Assembly (NCBI GenBank): GCA_944392125.1
Contig: CALXVP010000015.1
Coordinates: 1-38,046, forward strand
Direction of reading: 5' to 3'
Source of the DNA: an uncultured Alphaproteobacteria bacterium
GTDB lineage: Bacteria; Pseudomonadota; Alphaproteobacteria; CAAHEQ01; UBA3637
DNA: 38,046 nucleotides
The notes under the pieces: generated by a model
Database searches by the model: none
Told to the model about the DNA's origin: nothing
What the model saw: only the letters and a program-made list of their open reading frames with translations
Part shown: piece by piece, positions 1 through 7,434 of the stretch
Layout of the letters: every line of letters starts with the position of its first letter
How positions within the stretch are numbered: the first letter of the stretch is position 1
Position numbers and translations under genes: made by a program

Positions 1-1967
1 CAGGCCGTGCAACCGGAAACTTCATCTGATACAATCGTCGCCGTGGTTGCAGAATCACACGCAACGCAATTACCGCTGACATCCATAATTTTCCCGGCAC
101 CGCATGTATTTTGCTTCGGCGCACAATAGCCACCGTCTACAACTTGCCGACCGCACTTCTCGCATAGTTCCTTCCATTCGGGATTGACACTTGAAACATA
201 ATAAGTCAACGTTGTATTAACGCCGAGAGCATCACAATCAAAACAATCACCATACGCATTTTGCCACTTTCGTTTGCACTTTTCATTACCTGGGTCAGTT
301 AAACAAATCGTGCTTTCTTCACTATTTTCATCAGGCTGTTCACATTTTTGAAAACAAACATTATCCCACACATACCGATTCGGGCATGCATTGCACATAT
401 CTTTTAATTTTTGCAAACTGGTTGGCCCTGAAAAGGCATGATAAAATAAGCTGGAGCGCTTGATGGGGTCAGAACAATCACGACATCTTGGCTCGGTATT
501 TTGATACCTTGTTTCTCCATATCCTGCAAATTGATTGTCGGAACACTCCAATTTGGGAAAACAAAAGTAGTTATTCTCAAACTGTGCCCATTCCCGATTA
601 CCACAGGCTAAACATTGGCTCTTGGATTCTGTTCCGGCATCAATAAAAAAGGTATTCGTTGTCGGGTTACCACTTTCATCGAAACATGGTTGGCAAGAAC
701 CGTCTTTTCCTTGCACGCTGATTCCTTTTGTGCAGGTGTAGGAACAATATGTTGTGCTTCCTGCCGTCTCTAACTTGCGCGCCGTTCCCTCGTTCGCACA
801 GTTCGCGCATAACTCCGCTCCCGTCGCTTTATCTTCCCCAAACGTCTCGTCCGCACTGATAATCACGTTAGACGGATGTGAACACGGAATACACGCCCCA
901 TTTCGGCTCCGAAACTCGTTTTCCGCACACGCCTCGGGGATTTCTTCGCATTCATTCGTCGCTTCGTTGCAGATTTGATTGATGGGGCAATCGTCGTTTA
1001 CTTCACATCGCACGCATTTCCCCTGCGTGGCACTGCATATCGGCGTCGCGTCAGGACATGTGGATTCACATTTATAATCACTTCCGCATCGTTCACATGT
1101 TCCCGTGCAATCCCCGTCATCTAAACAATACCGCACGGGTCGCCCGTTTTCATCTACGGCTTCTCCGCCCCCGAGTTCCGCTCCGTATTGACTTAAACTC
1201 GTTGTAAATACAATGGACACATTCTCGGCATCTTCTTCCCCGTATTGGCATAATTCTTTGGCATTTGTCCCGTCATATAACTGTCTGCCGTTTTCTCCCG
1301 TCGGCACCCATATCAGCAACGGCCCCTCTAAATTTGTATTTAACACATTTAAACACACCCGACTCGGCACATCGTCTACCTGCACATCAAACATATCCGT
1401 TGATCGCAAATAAACCCCTATCGGAAATCCCGTTGACGTATATTCTGCCCATTCATTCAGCCTATCTTCATTTTCGGGCAACCCGTCCAGCTGGTATTTA
1501 TGCCATGTATCCCGATTGCGCAGATTCACTTCATAGATAATATCGTTGGCTCTATATTTATCCATCGCATAGCGATATCCTGCAATGCCCGCAACCGATA
1601 ACACACCAATCACCGCCAACACGCCCAGCATTTCTACCATACTTCGCCCGTATTCGGCAAAACGCACACTTCTTAATCCACGCACACCATTTACTCGCAA
1701 CCCGTGCAGACCGTCTAACCCACACAATCCGCGTACGCCTCTTAATCCTCGCACACCCTTTAATCCATTTAATCCGTGCACCCCACCCAATCCGTGTTGC
1801 GTTTGTGATTCTGCTAAAAATTCCGCTTTTTGATTATTTTTCAAGTGCGTAAAGCTATTTTGATTCGCTGATTTTATCTCTCGTTTTGCGCGATTCGCTT
1901 TAAATTCCCTGTTTTTTACTTTTTTTGCATAAAAAGAAGCCAAGTTAACTATTTGTTTTATTTTCAT
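1..1967 (-). CDS. Cys-rich type IV prepilin-like surface protein (C-terminus beyond window)
   Basis: The open frame runs from an ATG at 1967 to the left edge without a stop, at least 655 residues, so the C-terminus is missing. An AGGGAG Shine-Dalgarno lies just upstream (1971-1980). A basic leader of about 107 residues contains a Gly-Leu/Val-X repeat (residues 59-102). It ends at a prepilin-peptidase-like site G107-RSMVE, with Glu at +5, followed by a hydrophobic segment of about 20 residues. A short pilin-like domain follows (about 130-300). The rest is a Cys-rich region full of CxxC and C-x(5-12)-C spacings, like extracellular disulfide-bonded repeats. By family logic the protein is exported and anchored or assembled through a type IV pilus/type II secretion-like machinery; no such machinery is in this window. 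Function unknown. A second protein of the same architecture lies at 12546-14477. Confidence 0.8.
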   Translation of the reverse strand, partial: MKIKQIVNLASFYAKKVKNREFKANRAKREIKSANQNSFTHLKNNQKAEFLAESQTQHGLGGVHGLNGLKGVRGLRGVRGLCGLDGLHGLRVNGVRGLRSVRFAEYGRSMVEMLGVLAVIGVLSVAGIAGYRYAMDKYRANDIIYEVNLRNRDTWHKYQLDGLPENEDRLNEWAEYTSTGFPIGVYLRSTDMFDVQVDDVPSRVCLNVLNTNLEGPLLIWVPTGENGRQLYDGTNAKELCQYGEEDAENVSIVFTTSLSQYGAELGGGEAVDENGRPVRYCLDDGDCTGTCERCGSDYKCESTCPDATPICSATQGKCVRCEVNDDCPINQICNEATNECEEIPEACAENEFRSRNGACIPCSHPSNVIISADETFGEDKATGAELCANCANEGTARKLETAGSTTYCSYTCTKGISVQGKDGSCQPCFDESGNPTTNTFFIDAGTESKSQCLACGNREWAQFENNYFCFPKLECSDNQFAGYGETRYQNTEPRCRDCSDPIKRSSLFYHAFSGPTSLQKLKDMCNACPNRYVWDNVCFQKCEQPDENSEESTICLTDPGNEKCKRKWQNAYGDCFDCDALGVNTTLTYYVSSVNPEWKELCEKCGRQVVDGGYCAPKQNTCGAGKIMDVSGNCVACDSATTATIVSDEVSGCTA

Positions 1968-1986
1968 TTTTCTTCTCCCTATTCTT

Positions 1987-2004
1987 CATAAACGTCCGTT
2001 TATG
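1987..2004 (-). promoter_or_regulatory. small hairpin next to the ribosome-binding site of the prepilin-like gene
   Basis: A 7-bp perfect inverted repeat (CATAAAC / GTTTATG) with a GTCC loop lies in the presumed 5' leader, just upstream of the AGGGAG site at 1971-1980. It could influence ribosome access. This is inference from position and symmetry only. Confidence 0.3.
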
Positions 2005-2193
2005 TAGAGAGGAAACGAAACAAAAATGCCCCACAAAAATCAATCTTAAAAAATCATTATTTTACAAGTAGATATCCATATTTAAATTTTCACTTGATTA
2101 TTTTAAAAATACCTTTATAATCATCTCTATACTATATCATCTAAACGGACCTTTTTGTAGAGTCCGCTTTTTTGTGCCTTTTTTTGTAATCAG

Positions 2194-2230
2194 ATAAAAA
2201 AATACCGCCCTGCATTCGGGGCGGTATTCT
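2194..2230 (-). terminator. Rho-independent terminator of pal
   Basis: A 10-bp perfect stem (2201-2210 with 2219-2228, GC-rich core) has an 8-base loop. In the minus direction it runs into a tract of T residues (2196-2202). It lies 22 bases after the pal stop codon. Confidence 0.85.
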
Positions 2231-2251
2231 TTAAGAGCGATAACTCACAAA

Positions 2252-2746
2252 TTAGTAAGCAACCGTTGTGGCACTCCGGTTTTGAGCCCATGCTTCTTCA
2301 GACGAACCCAAGACAACCGGTTTTTCTTTTCCGTAAGAAATAATACGGATACGATCCGGTGAAATGCCTTGTGCAATTAAATAGCTACGTGCAGCCATAG
2401 CACGGCGTTCACCTAATGCCAAGTTGTATTCGCGTGTACCGCGTTCATCGCAACGGCCTTCAATCACAACCAATACGCGCGGATTTTCTGCCAACCATTT
2501 GGCTTGTCCTGCCAAATCCGCTTTCGCTTCGGCTGATAAATCCGAGCTGTCTAATACGAAATAAACAACATTGTTTGTTTCGTCTTTGAAACGTTGTGTG
2601 TTTGCCGTATCTTGCAAATCGGCAATATTCACATCATCGTTCCAACCGCCGTTACCGTTGCCGTATAAATCGGCACCGTCTTTTTGAGAAGCACAAGCGC
2701 TCAATAATGAGACCGTGCAAATCACTGCTAATAATTTTTTTAACAT
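2252..2746 (-). CDS. pal: peptidoglycan-associated lipoprotein Pal
   Basis: This is an outer-membrane lipoprotein that ties the envelope to peptidoglycan as part of the Tol-Pal system. The ATG at 2746 is chosen because it starts a typical lipoprotein signal (KK, hydrophobic stretch, lipobox LLSAC) and has an AAAGGA site upstream; the frame is open further upstream to 2821. The protein has 164 residues, the usual Pal length. The C-terminal OmpA-like domain shows the peptidoglycan-binding signature around 'IEGRCDERGTREYNLALG' and the conserved 'ISYGKEKP' segment. The tol genes that usually precede pal are not adjacent; the upstream gene is a Y-family polymerase, 124 bases away. A strong terminator follows. 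Confidence 0.95.
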   Translation of the reverse strand: MLKKLLAVICTVSLLSACASQKDGADLYGNGNGGWNDDVNIADLQDTANTQRFKDETNNVVYFVLDSSDLSAEAKADLAGQAKWLAENPRVLVVIEGRCDERGTREYNLALGERRAMAARSYLIAQGISPDRIRIISYGKEKPVVLGSSEEAWAQNRSATTVAY

Positions 2747-2870
2747 GTTATGATTCCTTTTCTTTTTTCTGGTATTCAAGAAGTCAAACACTCTCCTTCT
2801 TTCGGCTATATAAAAAAACACAATCGCATTTAAAAGTCAAGGACTTTTTTTCTTTTTTCGCATTTTTAAA

Positions 2871-4058
2871 TCATTTTTGTTTTAATACCTTACCTTGTCT
2901 GCCGAACCACCCGATTTGCACAATGTTTTTTCCGAATTTTTGCTCCAAATCGTCAACGGCGTGACCCAGTTTATCCGGCAAAAGAGTTGTCGTGCAAAAT
3001 AAATCCGCTTCCTGCCCGTCGGGATACTTTAAATTCTCCAACTCTATCCCGATACTGCGATACAATATATGCTCCCGAAACAACTTTTCCAGCATCTCTT
3101 CCGCCACTTTGCCTATCTCTTGCTCCGATTGCGTAAAACTTGATAGTTTTTTCTTTTCCATATCCGTTTGAAAATTTTTCTGTCGCAACATAACGCCGAT
3201 AACCCCGCAAAAACCGCCCTTTTCGCGCAGTTTACGACAAGCCTGATGAATATGATAATGCAATTCGTTTCGCAACAAATTTATGTTACTTGAAAAATCA
3301 CCGATTACGCCTGTATGATAAATAGATTTCGGCGGTGTTTCTTCACTGCAAACCGCCGATACGGATTCGCCTGCCAATTCGTGTTTCAATAAAAGGCCGT
3401 TTTTGCCTAACGATTGCCGAACCCATGAATCCGGTTGCGCCAAAAAATCCGCAACCGTAAAAATACCGTTCTGCTTTAAACGACATGCCGTTTGCTTGCC
3501 GACACCGCAAACCGCCTCAATTTCCAAACAACCGATTGTTTCTTGCACACGCTTCGGCGAAATGCAAAAAATACCGCCCGTTTGCTTGGCCTTATCACTG
3601 GCTAACTTGGCAAGGGTTTTGGAAGTGGCAAGGCCGATAGACACGGGAATCCCTATTTTCTCCGCAATTTGCCGACGAATTGCACGTATCAACTCTACAT
3701 ACGTTTGATGATAAATCTCATTCAACCCCGTTAAATCCATATATGCTTCATCTACCGATACTACTTCCACCGTCGGCGAAAATGTTTTTAAGCAACGCAT
3801 CACTTCTTTTGAAATTTCAAGATACCGCTCTATTCTGGCCGGCAAATAAATGGCCGACGGATTCGTTTTCTGCGCCATAAATAACGGTTTGCCCATTAAA
3901 ATGCCGGCTTCCTTTGCCTCCTTTGAACGCGAAACAATAATTCCGCGCGTGCCCGCTCCCGTTAACACACAAACAGGCTTGCCTATATACTGCGGATTAT
4001 CCCGCCGTTCACAGGAAACATAAAACGAATCGCAATCAACCAAACAAATAACGCGCAT
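2871..4058 (-). CDS. dinB: Y-family translesion DNA polymerase (DinB/UmuC-like)
   Basis: This is an error-prone lesion-bypass polymerase of 395 residues. Visible catalytic elements are D8 in 'LVDCDSFYVSCE' and the D103-E104 pair in 'SVDEAYMD', the metal-binding carboxylates of the family. A helix-hairpin-helix segment lies near residues 180-200, and a little-finger-like C-terminal region follows. The ATG at 4058 has GGAAGA upstream. The N-terminal half has UmuC-like wording ('GKPVCVLTGAGTRGIIVSRS'), so the DinB versus UmuC subgroup is uncertain. A LexA-type box and a sigma70-like promoter lie immediately upstream, so SOS control is likely. The gene is followed by pal in the same direction. 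Confidence 0.9.
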   Translation of the reverse strand: MRVICLVDCDSFYVSCERRDNPQYIGKPVCVLTGAGTRGIIVSRSKEAKEAGILMGKPLFMAQKTNPSAIYLPARIERYLEISKEVMRCLKTFSPTVEVVSVDEAYMDLTGLNEIYHQTYVELIRAIRRQIAEKIGIPVSIGLATSKTLAKLASDKAKQTGGIFCISPKRVQETIGCLEIEAVCGVGKQTACRLKQNGIFTVADFLAQPDSWVRQSLGKNGLLLKHELAGESVSAVCSEETPPKSIYHTGVIGDFSSNINLLRNELHYHIHQACRKLREKGGFCGVIGVMLRQKNFQTDMEKKKLSSFTQSEQEIGKVAEEMLEKLFREHILYRSIGIELENLKYPDGQEADLFCTTTLLPDKLGHAVDDLEQKFGKNIVQIGWFGRQGKVLKQK

Positions 4059-4077
4059 TTTCTTCCATTTAAGTTTT

Positions 4078-4092
4078 GTTCTTTATTTGTTC
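4078..4092. promoter_or_regulatory. LexA (SOS) box, GTTC-N7-GTTC
   Basis: GTTC at 4078-4081 and GTTC at 4089-4092 are separated by exactly seven bases. This is the direct-repeat LexA operator known from alphaproteobacteria. It sits across the predicted transcription start of the polymerase gene, just downstream of its -10 element, an ideal place for repression. Confidence 0.8.
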
Positions 4093-4095
4093 TTG

Positions 4096-4124
4096 TTTTT
4101 AATCTTAAAATGAGGCGGTGTCAA
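4096..4124 (-). promoter_or_regulatory. sigma70-like promoter of the Y-family polymerase
   Basis: On the minus strand there is a perfect -35 TTGACA (4119-4124), a 17-base spacer and a -10 TAAAAA (4096-4101). The start of transcription is expected near 4089, inside the LexA box. Confidence 0.6.
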
Positions 4125-4264
4125 GCCTAAAAAAGAAAAATAAAAAAACAACATTTTATTTTTCCCTTCTATAATTATGCGAAGCAATACCGAAATATGT
4201 GAGCCCTTTCGTTGCCGATTGGGAAATCAAATTTTGCTTGCTTTTCATAAAAAAGTAGATTACA

Positions 4265-4603
4265 ATGCGCGGTATGAGGAAAATTTTTATTTTATTAACG
4301 TGTTTATTCGTTTCGGCGTGCGCCTCCGAAAAAGATATTTTTATGGGCAAACCCCACATGGCTGTTCATCAAGAAACAACGCTGAACGGGCGATCCATGA
4401 AAACGGTTCAAAAATTTTTCGGGAAACCGTCGGCTATTCGCAATGAGGCACCGAATCAGTTGTGGGCATATCACCAAAATAAATGCACCACGTTGATTTA
4501 TTTTAATGCCGAAAATCTTGTCAGCTATGCCGAATCGCGCGGAACGTGCCCGCGAATGAAACTCGCGCAAACGGCAACCGAAACAAACCGGAAGGAGGCT
4601 TAA
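4265..4603 (+). CDS. small lipoprotein, BamE/SmpA-like pattern
   Basis: A protein of 112 residues (109 if the second ATG at 4274 is used; neither start has a clear Shine-Dalgarno). The N-terminus is a lipoprotein signal with lipobox VSAC. The mature part has a 'LNGRSMKTVQKFFGKPSAIRN' type segment followed by 'LWAYHQNKC' and a second Cys in 'SRGTC'. This resembles a family of small alphaproteobacterial lipoproteins with a BamE-like fold (small loop, 'LG.P' turn, 'W.Y' strand). The function is unknown; an outer-membrane location is inferred. The gene ends three bases before the hisS start and carries the hisS GGAGG site in its last codons, so the two are probably cotranscribed. Confidence 0.75.
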   Translation: MRGMRKIFILLTCLFVSACASEKDIFMGKPHMAVHQETTLNGRSMKTVQKFFGKPSAIRNEAPNQLWAYHQNKCTTLIYFNAENLVSYAESRGTCPRMKLAQTATETNRKEA

Positions 4604-4606
4604 CCC

Positions 4607-5965
4607 ATGACACAGAAAACAACACCTCGCATTTTATCCGGCTTCATGGAGTTATTACCCGAAGATCAATTGGTATTTGAACGGATGCGGAAAATCATTG
4701 CCGAAACGTATGAATCTTTCGGCTTTGTTGAACTGGATACGCCCGTTTTGGAACTTTCCGAAATTTTACTGGCCAAAGCCGGCGGAGAAACGGAAAAGCA
4801 AATTTATCGCTTCACAAAGGGAGATACGGATATGTGTATGCGGTTTGATTTAACCGTACCGCTTTCCCGCTATGTGGCACAACATCAAAATGAACTTTCA
4901 TTCCCGTTCCGTCGGTATCAAATCGGGAAGTCATATCGTGGCGAACGACCGCAACGCGGGCGCTTTCGTGAGTTTTATCAGGCAGATATTGATATTATCG
5001 GTAGCGAAAATTTATCCATTTTATATGATGCCGAAATTCCGAGCATTATTTATCGGGTGCTGACGAAACTCGGCTTAAAACGCTTTCACATTCGTATGAA
5101 TAATCGCAAATTATTGCAGGGCTTTTATGAAGAAATCGGCTTAACGGAACAATCTGCCGAAATTTTGCGCATCATTGATAAAACCGATAAAATCGGCGAA
5201 GATAACGTGCGCCTTTGCTTATTGGATTTAGGTCTGAAAGCCGATAAAATTGCAAAAGTATTGGAGTTGGCCGGCTTAAAGGGATCTATTGCCGACGTGT
5301 TGGCGCAATTGGATTCGTTTGGGATACAAAACGCCTTATTTAAAGAAGGGTTATCCGAATTAAAAACGGTAACCGATGCTTTAAATGATATGGGTGTTCC
5401 CGAATCGCACTTGAAAATTGATTTAAGAATTACGCGCGGACTGGATTATTATACGGGCACCGTTTACGAAACGTTTGCCGATGACTTCCCGAAGTGGGGT
5501 TCTATTTGCTCCGGCGGACGATATGATAACTTATCCGGATATTACACGGACAGAAAATTACCCGGGGTGGGTATGAGTATCGGGCTGACACGGTTTTTTG
5601 ATGTATTAAAATCACAAAACCTTTTAAATAAGGGGGCGAAAACACCGGCAGCCGTTTTGGTGATTCCGATGAGTGCGAACGAATCACGGGCAGCATTAAA
5701 AGTCGGCACCATTCTCCGTCAAGAAGGAATCAAAACGGAAGTTTACGGTGTGGATACAAAATTTAAGAATAAACTTTCTTATGCAAATAAAATCGGTGTG
5801 CCATACGTTGTTATTTTGGGAGAAAACGAAGTGGCTGCCAATACGGCCGTCTTAAAAGATATGGCAAAAGGAGAACAGCAAACCGTCGGGCAAGATAAAC
5901 TTGCGCCCACCATTCGGCTTATGCATAAATTAGAGCCGATATTACCGGTGATAAAAGATTGTTAA
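4607..5965 (+). CDS. hisS: histidyl-tRNA synthetase
   Basis: Class II synthetase that charges tRNA-His, 452 residues, longer than the roughly 424 residues of E. coli HisRS. Motif 1 lies in the 'GFVELDTPVLE' area. Motif 2 reads 'RPQRGRFREFYQADIDIIG'. The histidine-binding signature is 'LDYYTGTVYE', and motif 3 with 'GMSIGLTR' is present. The C-terminal anticodon-binding domain follows from about residue 345. The ATG at 4607 has a strong GGAGG (4594-4598). The motif 2 region 'REFYQ.D.DI.G' is of the type shared with eukaryotic/archaeal and some bacterial HisRS rather than the E. coli type. The upstream lipoprotein gene is three bases away. Confidence 0.96.
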   Translation: MTQKTTPRILSGFMELLPEDQLVFERMRKIIAETYESFGFVELDTPVLELSEILLAKAGGETEKQIYRFTKGDTDMCMRFDLTVPLSRYVAQHQNELSFPFRRYQIGKSYRGERPQRGRFREFYQADIDIIGSENLSILYDAEIPSIIYRVLTKLGLKRFHIRMNNRKLLQGFYEEIGLTEQSAEILRIIDKTDKIGEDNVRLCLLDLGLKADKIAKVLELAGLKGSIADVLAQLDSFGIQNALFKEGLSELKTVTDALNDMGVPESHLKIDLRITRGLDYYTGTVYETFADDFPKWGSICSGGRYDNLSGYYTDRKLPGVGMSIGLTRFFDVLKSQNLLNKGAKTPAAVLVIPMSANESRAALKVGTILRQEGIKTEVYGVDTKFKNKLSYANKIGVPYVVILGENEVAANTAVLKDMAKGEQQTVGQDKLAPTIRLMHKLEPILPVIKDC

Positions 5966-5990
5966 CAAGATAGAAAGAGGGAAGAAGCAA

Positions 5991-6482
5991 ATGTCGGAAT
6001 TAGCAGAAACAACCATTAATCTCATCTATGCAGGATCGGAATACTCGGGAACGTTGAATAAAAGACGCCCTGCACGGGTTGATCCGATACAAGAAGGGAT
6101 TAACTATGCAAAAGAATCGCAACGAATTGAAGGATTTTATTTCTTTTCTCGGGCGTATACGGAAGCGGAGGGAAAGAAATCCTATGCGGCGGGGACACAA
6201 TATTCGCCGACATATTGGATCGGCAAAGTTTATGATAGAAACGGGCTGATGGAAGAAGCCAAGAAAATGCAAGGGCAAGGCATGAAAAATGCAGATGAAA
6301 TTATCGCTCCGCTGTTGCAAAAAATGCAACAAGATAAAACAACGCACCTTGTTATTTCCAGGCGCGGTATTATTCATCCGATTAAAACGAAGCGCGAAAT
6401 CGTGTTGGATCCCGACAAGGGATTTAAGCAAGTGTATCCTTTACCGCGCATGACAAATCTGGTTAATTCCGCCGAACGATAA
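5991..6482 (+). CDS. conserved-looking protein of unknown function
   Basis: A 163-residue soluble protein, not recognised. It has an AGAGGGAAG ribosome-binding site and starts 26 bases after the hisS stop, so it probably shares the transcript. No signal peptide or membrane segment is visible. The middle is rich in Lys, Gln and Met, and the C-terminal third has a basic 'ISRRGIIHPIKTKRE' strand-like segment. Codon use matches the neighbours. A stem-loop lies 25 bases after the stop. Confidence 0.7.
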   Translation: MSELAETTINLIYAGSEYSGTLNKRRPARVDPIQEGINYAKESQRIEGFYFFSRAYTEAEGKKSYAAGTQYSPTYWIGKVYDRNGLMEEAKKMQGQGMKNADEIIAPLLQKMQQDKTTHLVISRRGIIHPIKTKREIVLDPDKGFKQVYPLPRMTNLVNSAER

Positions 6483-6507
6483 TATGTAATTTGAAGAAAG
6501 GTTACAG

Positions 6508-6540
6508 TAAACGCTGTCAATTCATCATTGACGGCGTTTA
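6508..6540. terminator. 14-bp stem-loop after the gene ending at 6482
   Basis: Arms 6508-6521 and 6527-6540 pair over 14 positions with one G-U wobble; the loop is TCATC. No long T tract follows on the plus strand, so it may be a weak terminator, a 3'-end stabiliser or another RNA structure. Confidence 0.5.
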
Positions 6541-6660
6541 TGTTCAGAACGGATTGATAAATATTGTATAGGGGAGCAAGATTTTTGGCAAAAGCAGTTA
6601 AAATTTTACTCGGAAATACGTATGTTATGTAATTGCTCGTATTTATAGAGGAAGCAAAAT

Positions 6661-6689
6661 AAATCCGACAATCGGTTTACGGATTTTTT
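6661..6689 (+). terminator. possible Rho-independent terminator
   Basis: AAATCCG (6661-6667) pairs with CGGATTT (6680-6686), with a 12-base loop and six T residues in 6684-6689. The stem is only 7 bp and AT-rich at its base, so activity is uncertain. It could end a short RNA starting after 6541. Confidence 0.35.
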
Positions 6690-6904
6690 CAATCCTAAAT
6701 TCTTTCAGCACCTCTTAGAGAAAAAGAAAAGCGTAAACAACATATTCATAAAATCAAAGCGTTTACCCTGCCGATTCGTATTACTTTCTATCAAATCAAC
6801 ATACGCTGTCCCATTCGGCATTATGCGAATCCTCATTACCGTCCACTCACCCTGCACCCCGCCTCAACCCACGTCGTTTCATTACGCCACACGCCCGACA
6901 TACC

Positions 6905-7113
6905 CACGCCCTGCCACAAACCCGGCACTCTGCCCACGCCCACGCACCCAACACACACCACACACCCAGCACTCTGCCCACGCCCACGCACCCAACACAC
7001 ACCACACACCCAGCACTCTGCCCACGCCCACGCACCCGACGCCCACCTCACGCCCTGCCACAAACCCGACACTCTACCTACTCCCACGCACCCGACACAC
7101 CCACCTAAACACC
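6905..7113. repeat. C-rich minisatellite with 44-bp tandem units
   Basis: A 44-base unit (starting GCACTCTGCCCACGCCCACG) occurs exactly at 6925-6968 and 6969-7012, and its first 25 bases recur at 7013-7037. A flanking 20-mer, CACGCCCTGCCACAAACCCG, occurs at 6905-6924 and again at 7049-7068. The plus strand is almost only C and A, with little G or T, giving a strong strand bias. The unit length is not a multiple of three, so successive copies change frame. That argues against the Pro/Thr/His-rich and Gly/Trp/Cys-rich open frames being genes. Confidence 0.9.
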
Positions 7114-7154
7114 CCCTTAACTCATCAATAAAACGACTCTAAACGACTCGTTTC

Positions 7155-7176
7155 GGCTCAAACAGAGCCTTGTTTT
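7155..7176 (+). terminator. small terminator-like hairpin before the dnaA leader
   Basis: GGCTC (7155-7159) and GAGCC (7165-7169) flank an AAACA loop and are followed by TTGTTTTTC. The short stem makes it a weak candidate. Just before it, AAACGACTC is directly repeated (7132-7149). Confidence 0.4.
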
Positions 7177-7434
7177 TCATTCATTTTTATGTATCAAATT
7201 TAAACTCAAAAAACACTCTGTTAACCTTTTAACTCTTGCCGTTGCTTCTTTTTTAGAAAAAAGCCTCAGTTTATATCCTTTTTTCTTCTTTTTTTTAGCG
7301 TAAAAACACAAGATATAGAATCTAAAAAGCATATATTGCGTCAAGGAATTTATTTTCAAAAATTAACAAAAAGTTAATTGCATTTTTTGCAGAAACTTTT
7401 ATTATGGAGAAAAGGATTTGGAACGGGATGGAAA

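Larger units (their letters stand above)
6483..7434. other. 950-base gene-free stretch upstream of dnaA
   Basis: No convincing gene is seen on either strand. It holds a 14-bp stem-loop (6508-6540), a weak terminator-like hairpin (6661-6689), the C-rich tandem-repeat region (6905-7113), a second small terminator (7155-7176) and a very AT-rich segment (7180-7400) running into dnaA. I found no TTATNCACA-type DnaA boxes, so an origin of replication is not supported by what I can read. Confidence 0.6.

Noticed and set aside
2137..2175. CGGAC...GTCCG hairpin followed by T residues on the plus strand
   Set aside because: It looks like a terminator, but no plus-strand gene or promoter lies upstream; the stem is only 5 bp with an 11-base loop.
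6905..7113. CRISPR-like array
   Set aside because: Units are directly adjacent without unique spacers, and no cas gene is in the window.
6823..7131. Open frames on both strands over the C-rich repeat (Pro/Thr/His-rich on plus, Gly/Trp/Cys-rich on minus)
   Set aside because: The repeat unit is 44 bases, so each copy shifts frame. No ribosome-binding site, and the composition simply reflects the repeat.
6483..7434. Origin of replication upstream of dnaA
   Set aside because: No TTATNCACA-type DnaA boxes were found by eye. An AT-rich stretch alone is not enough, and alphaproteobacterial origins often lie away from dnaA.
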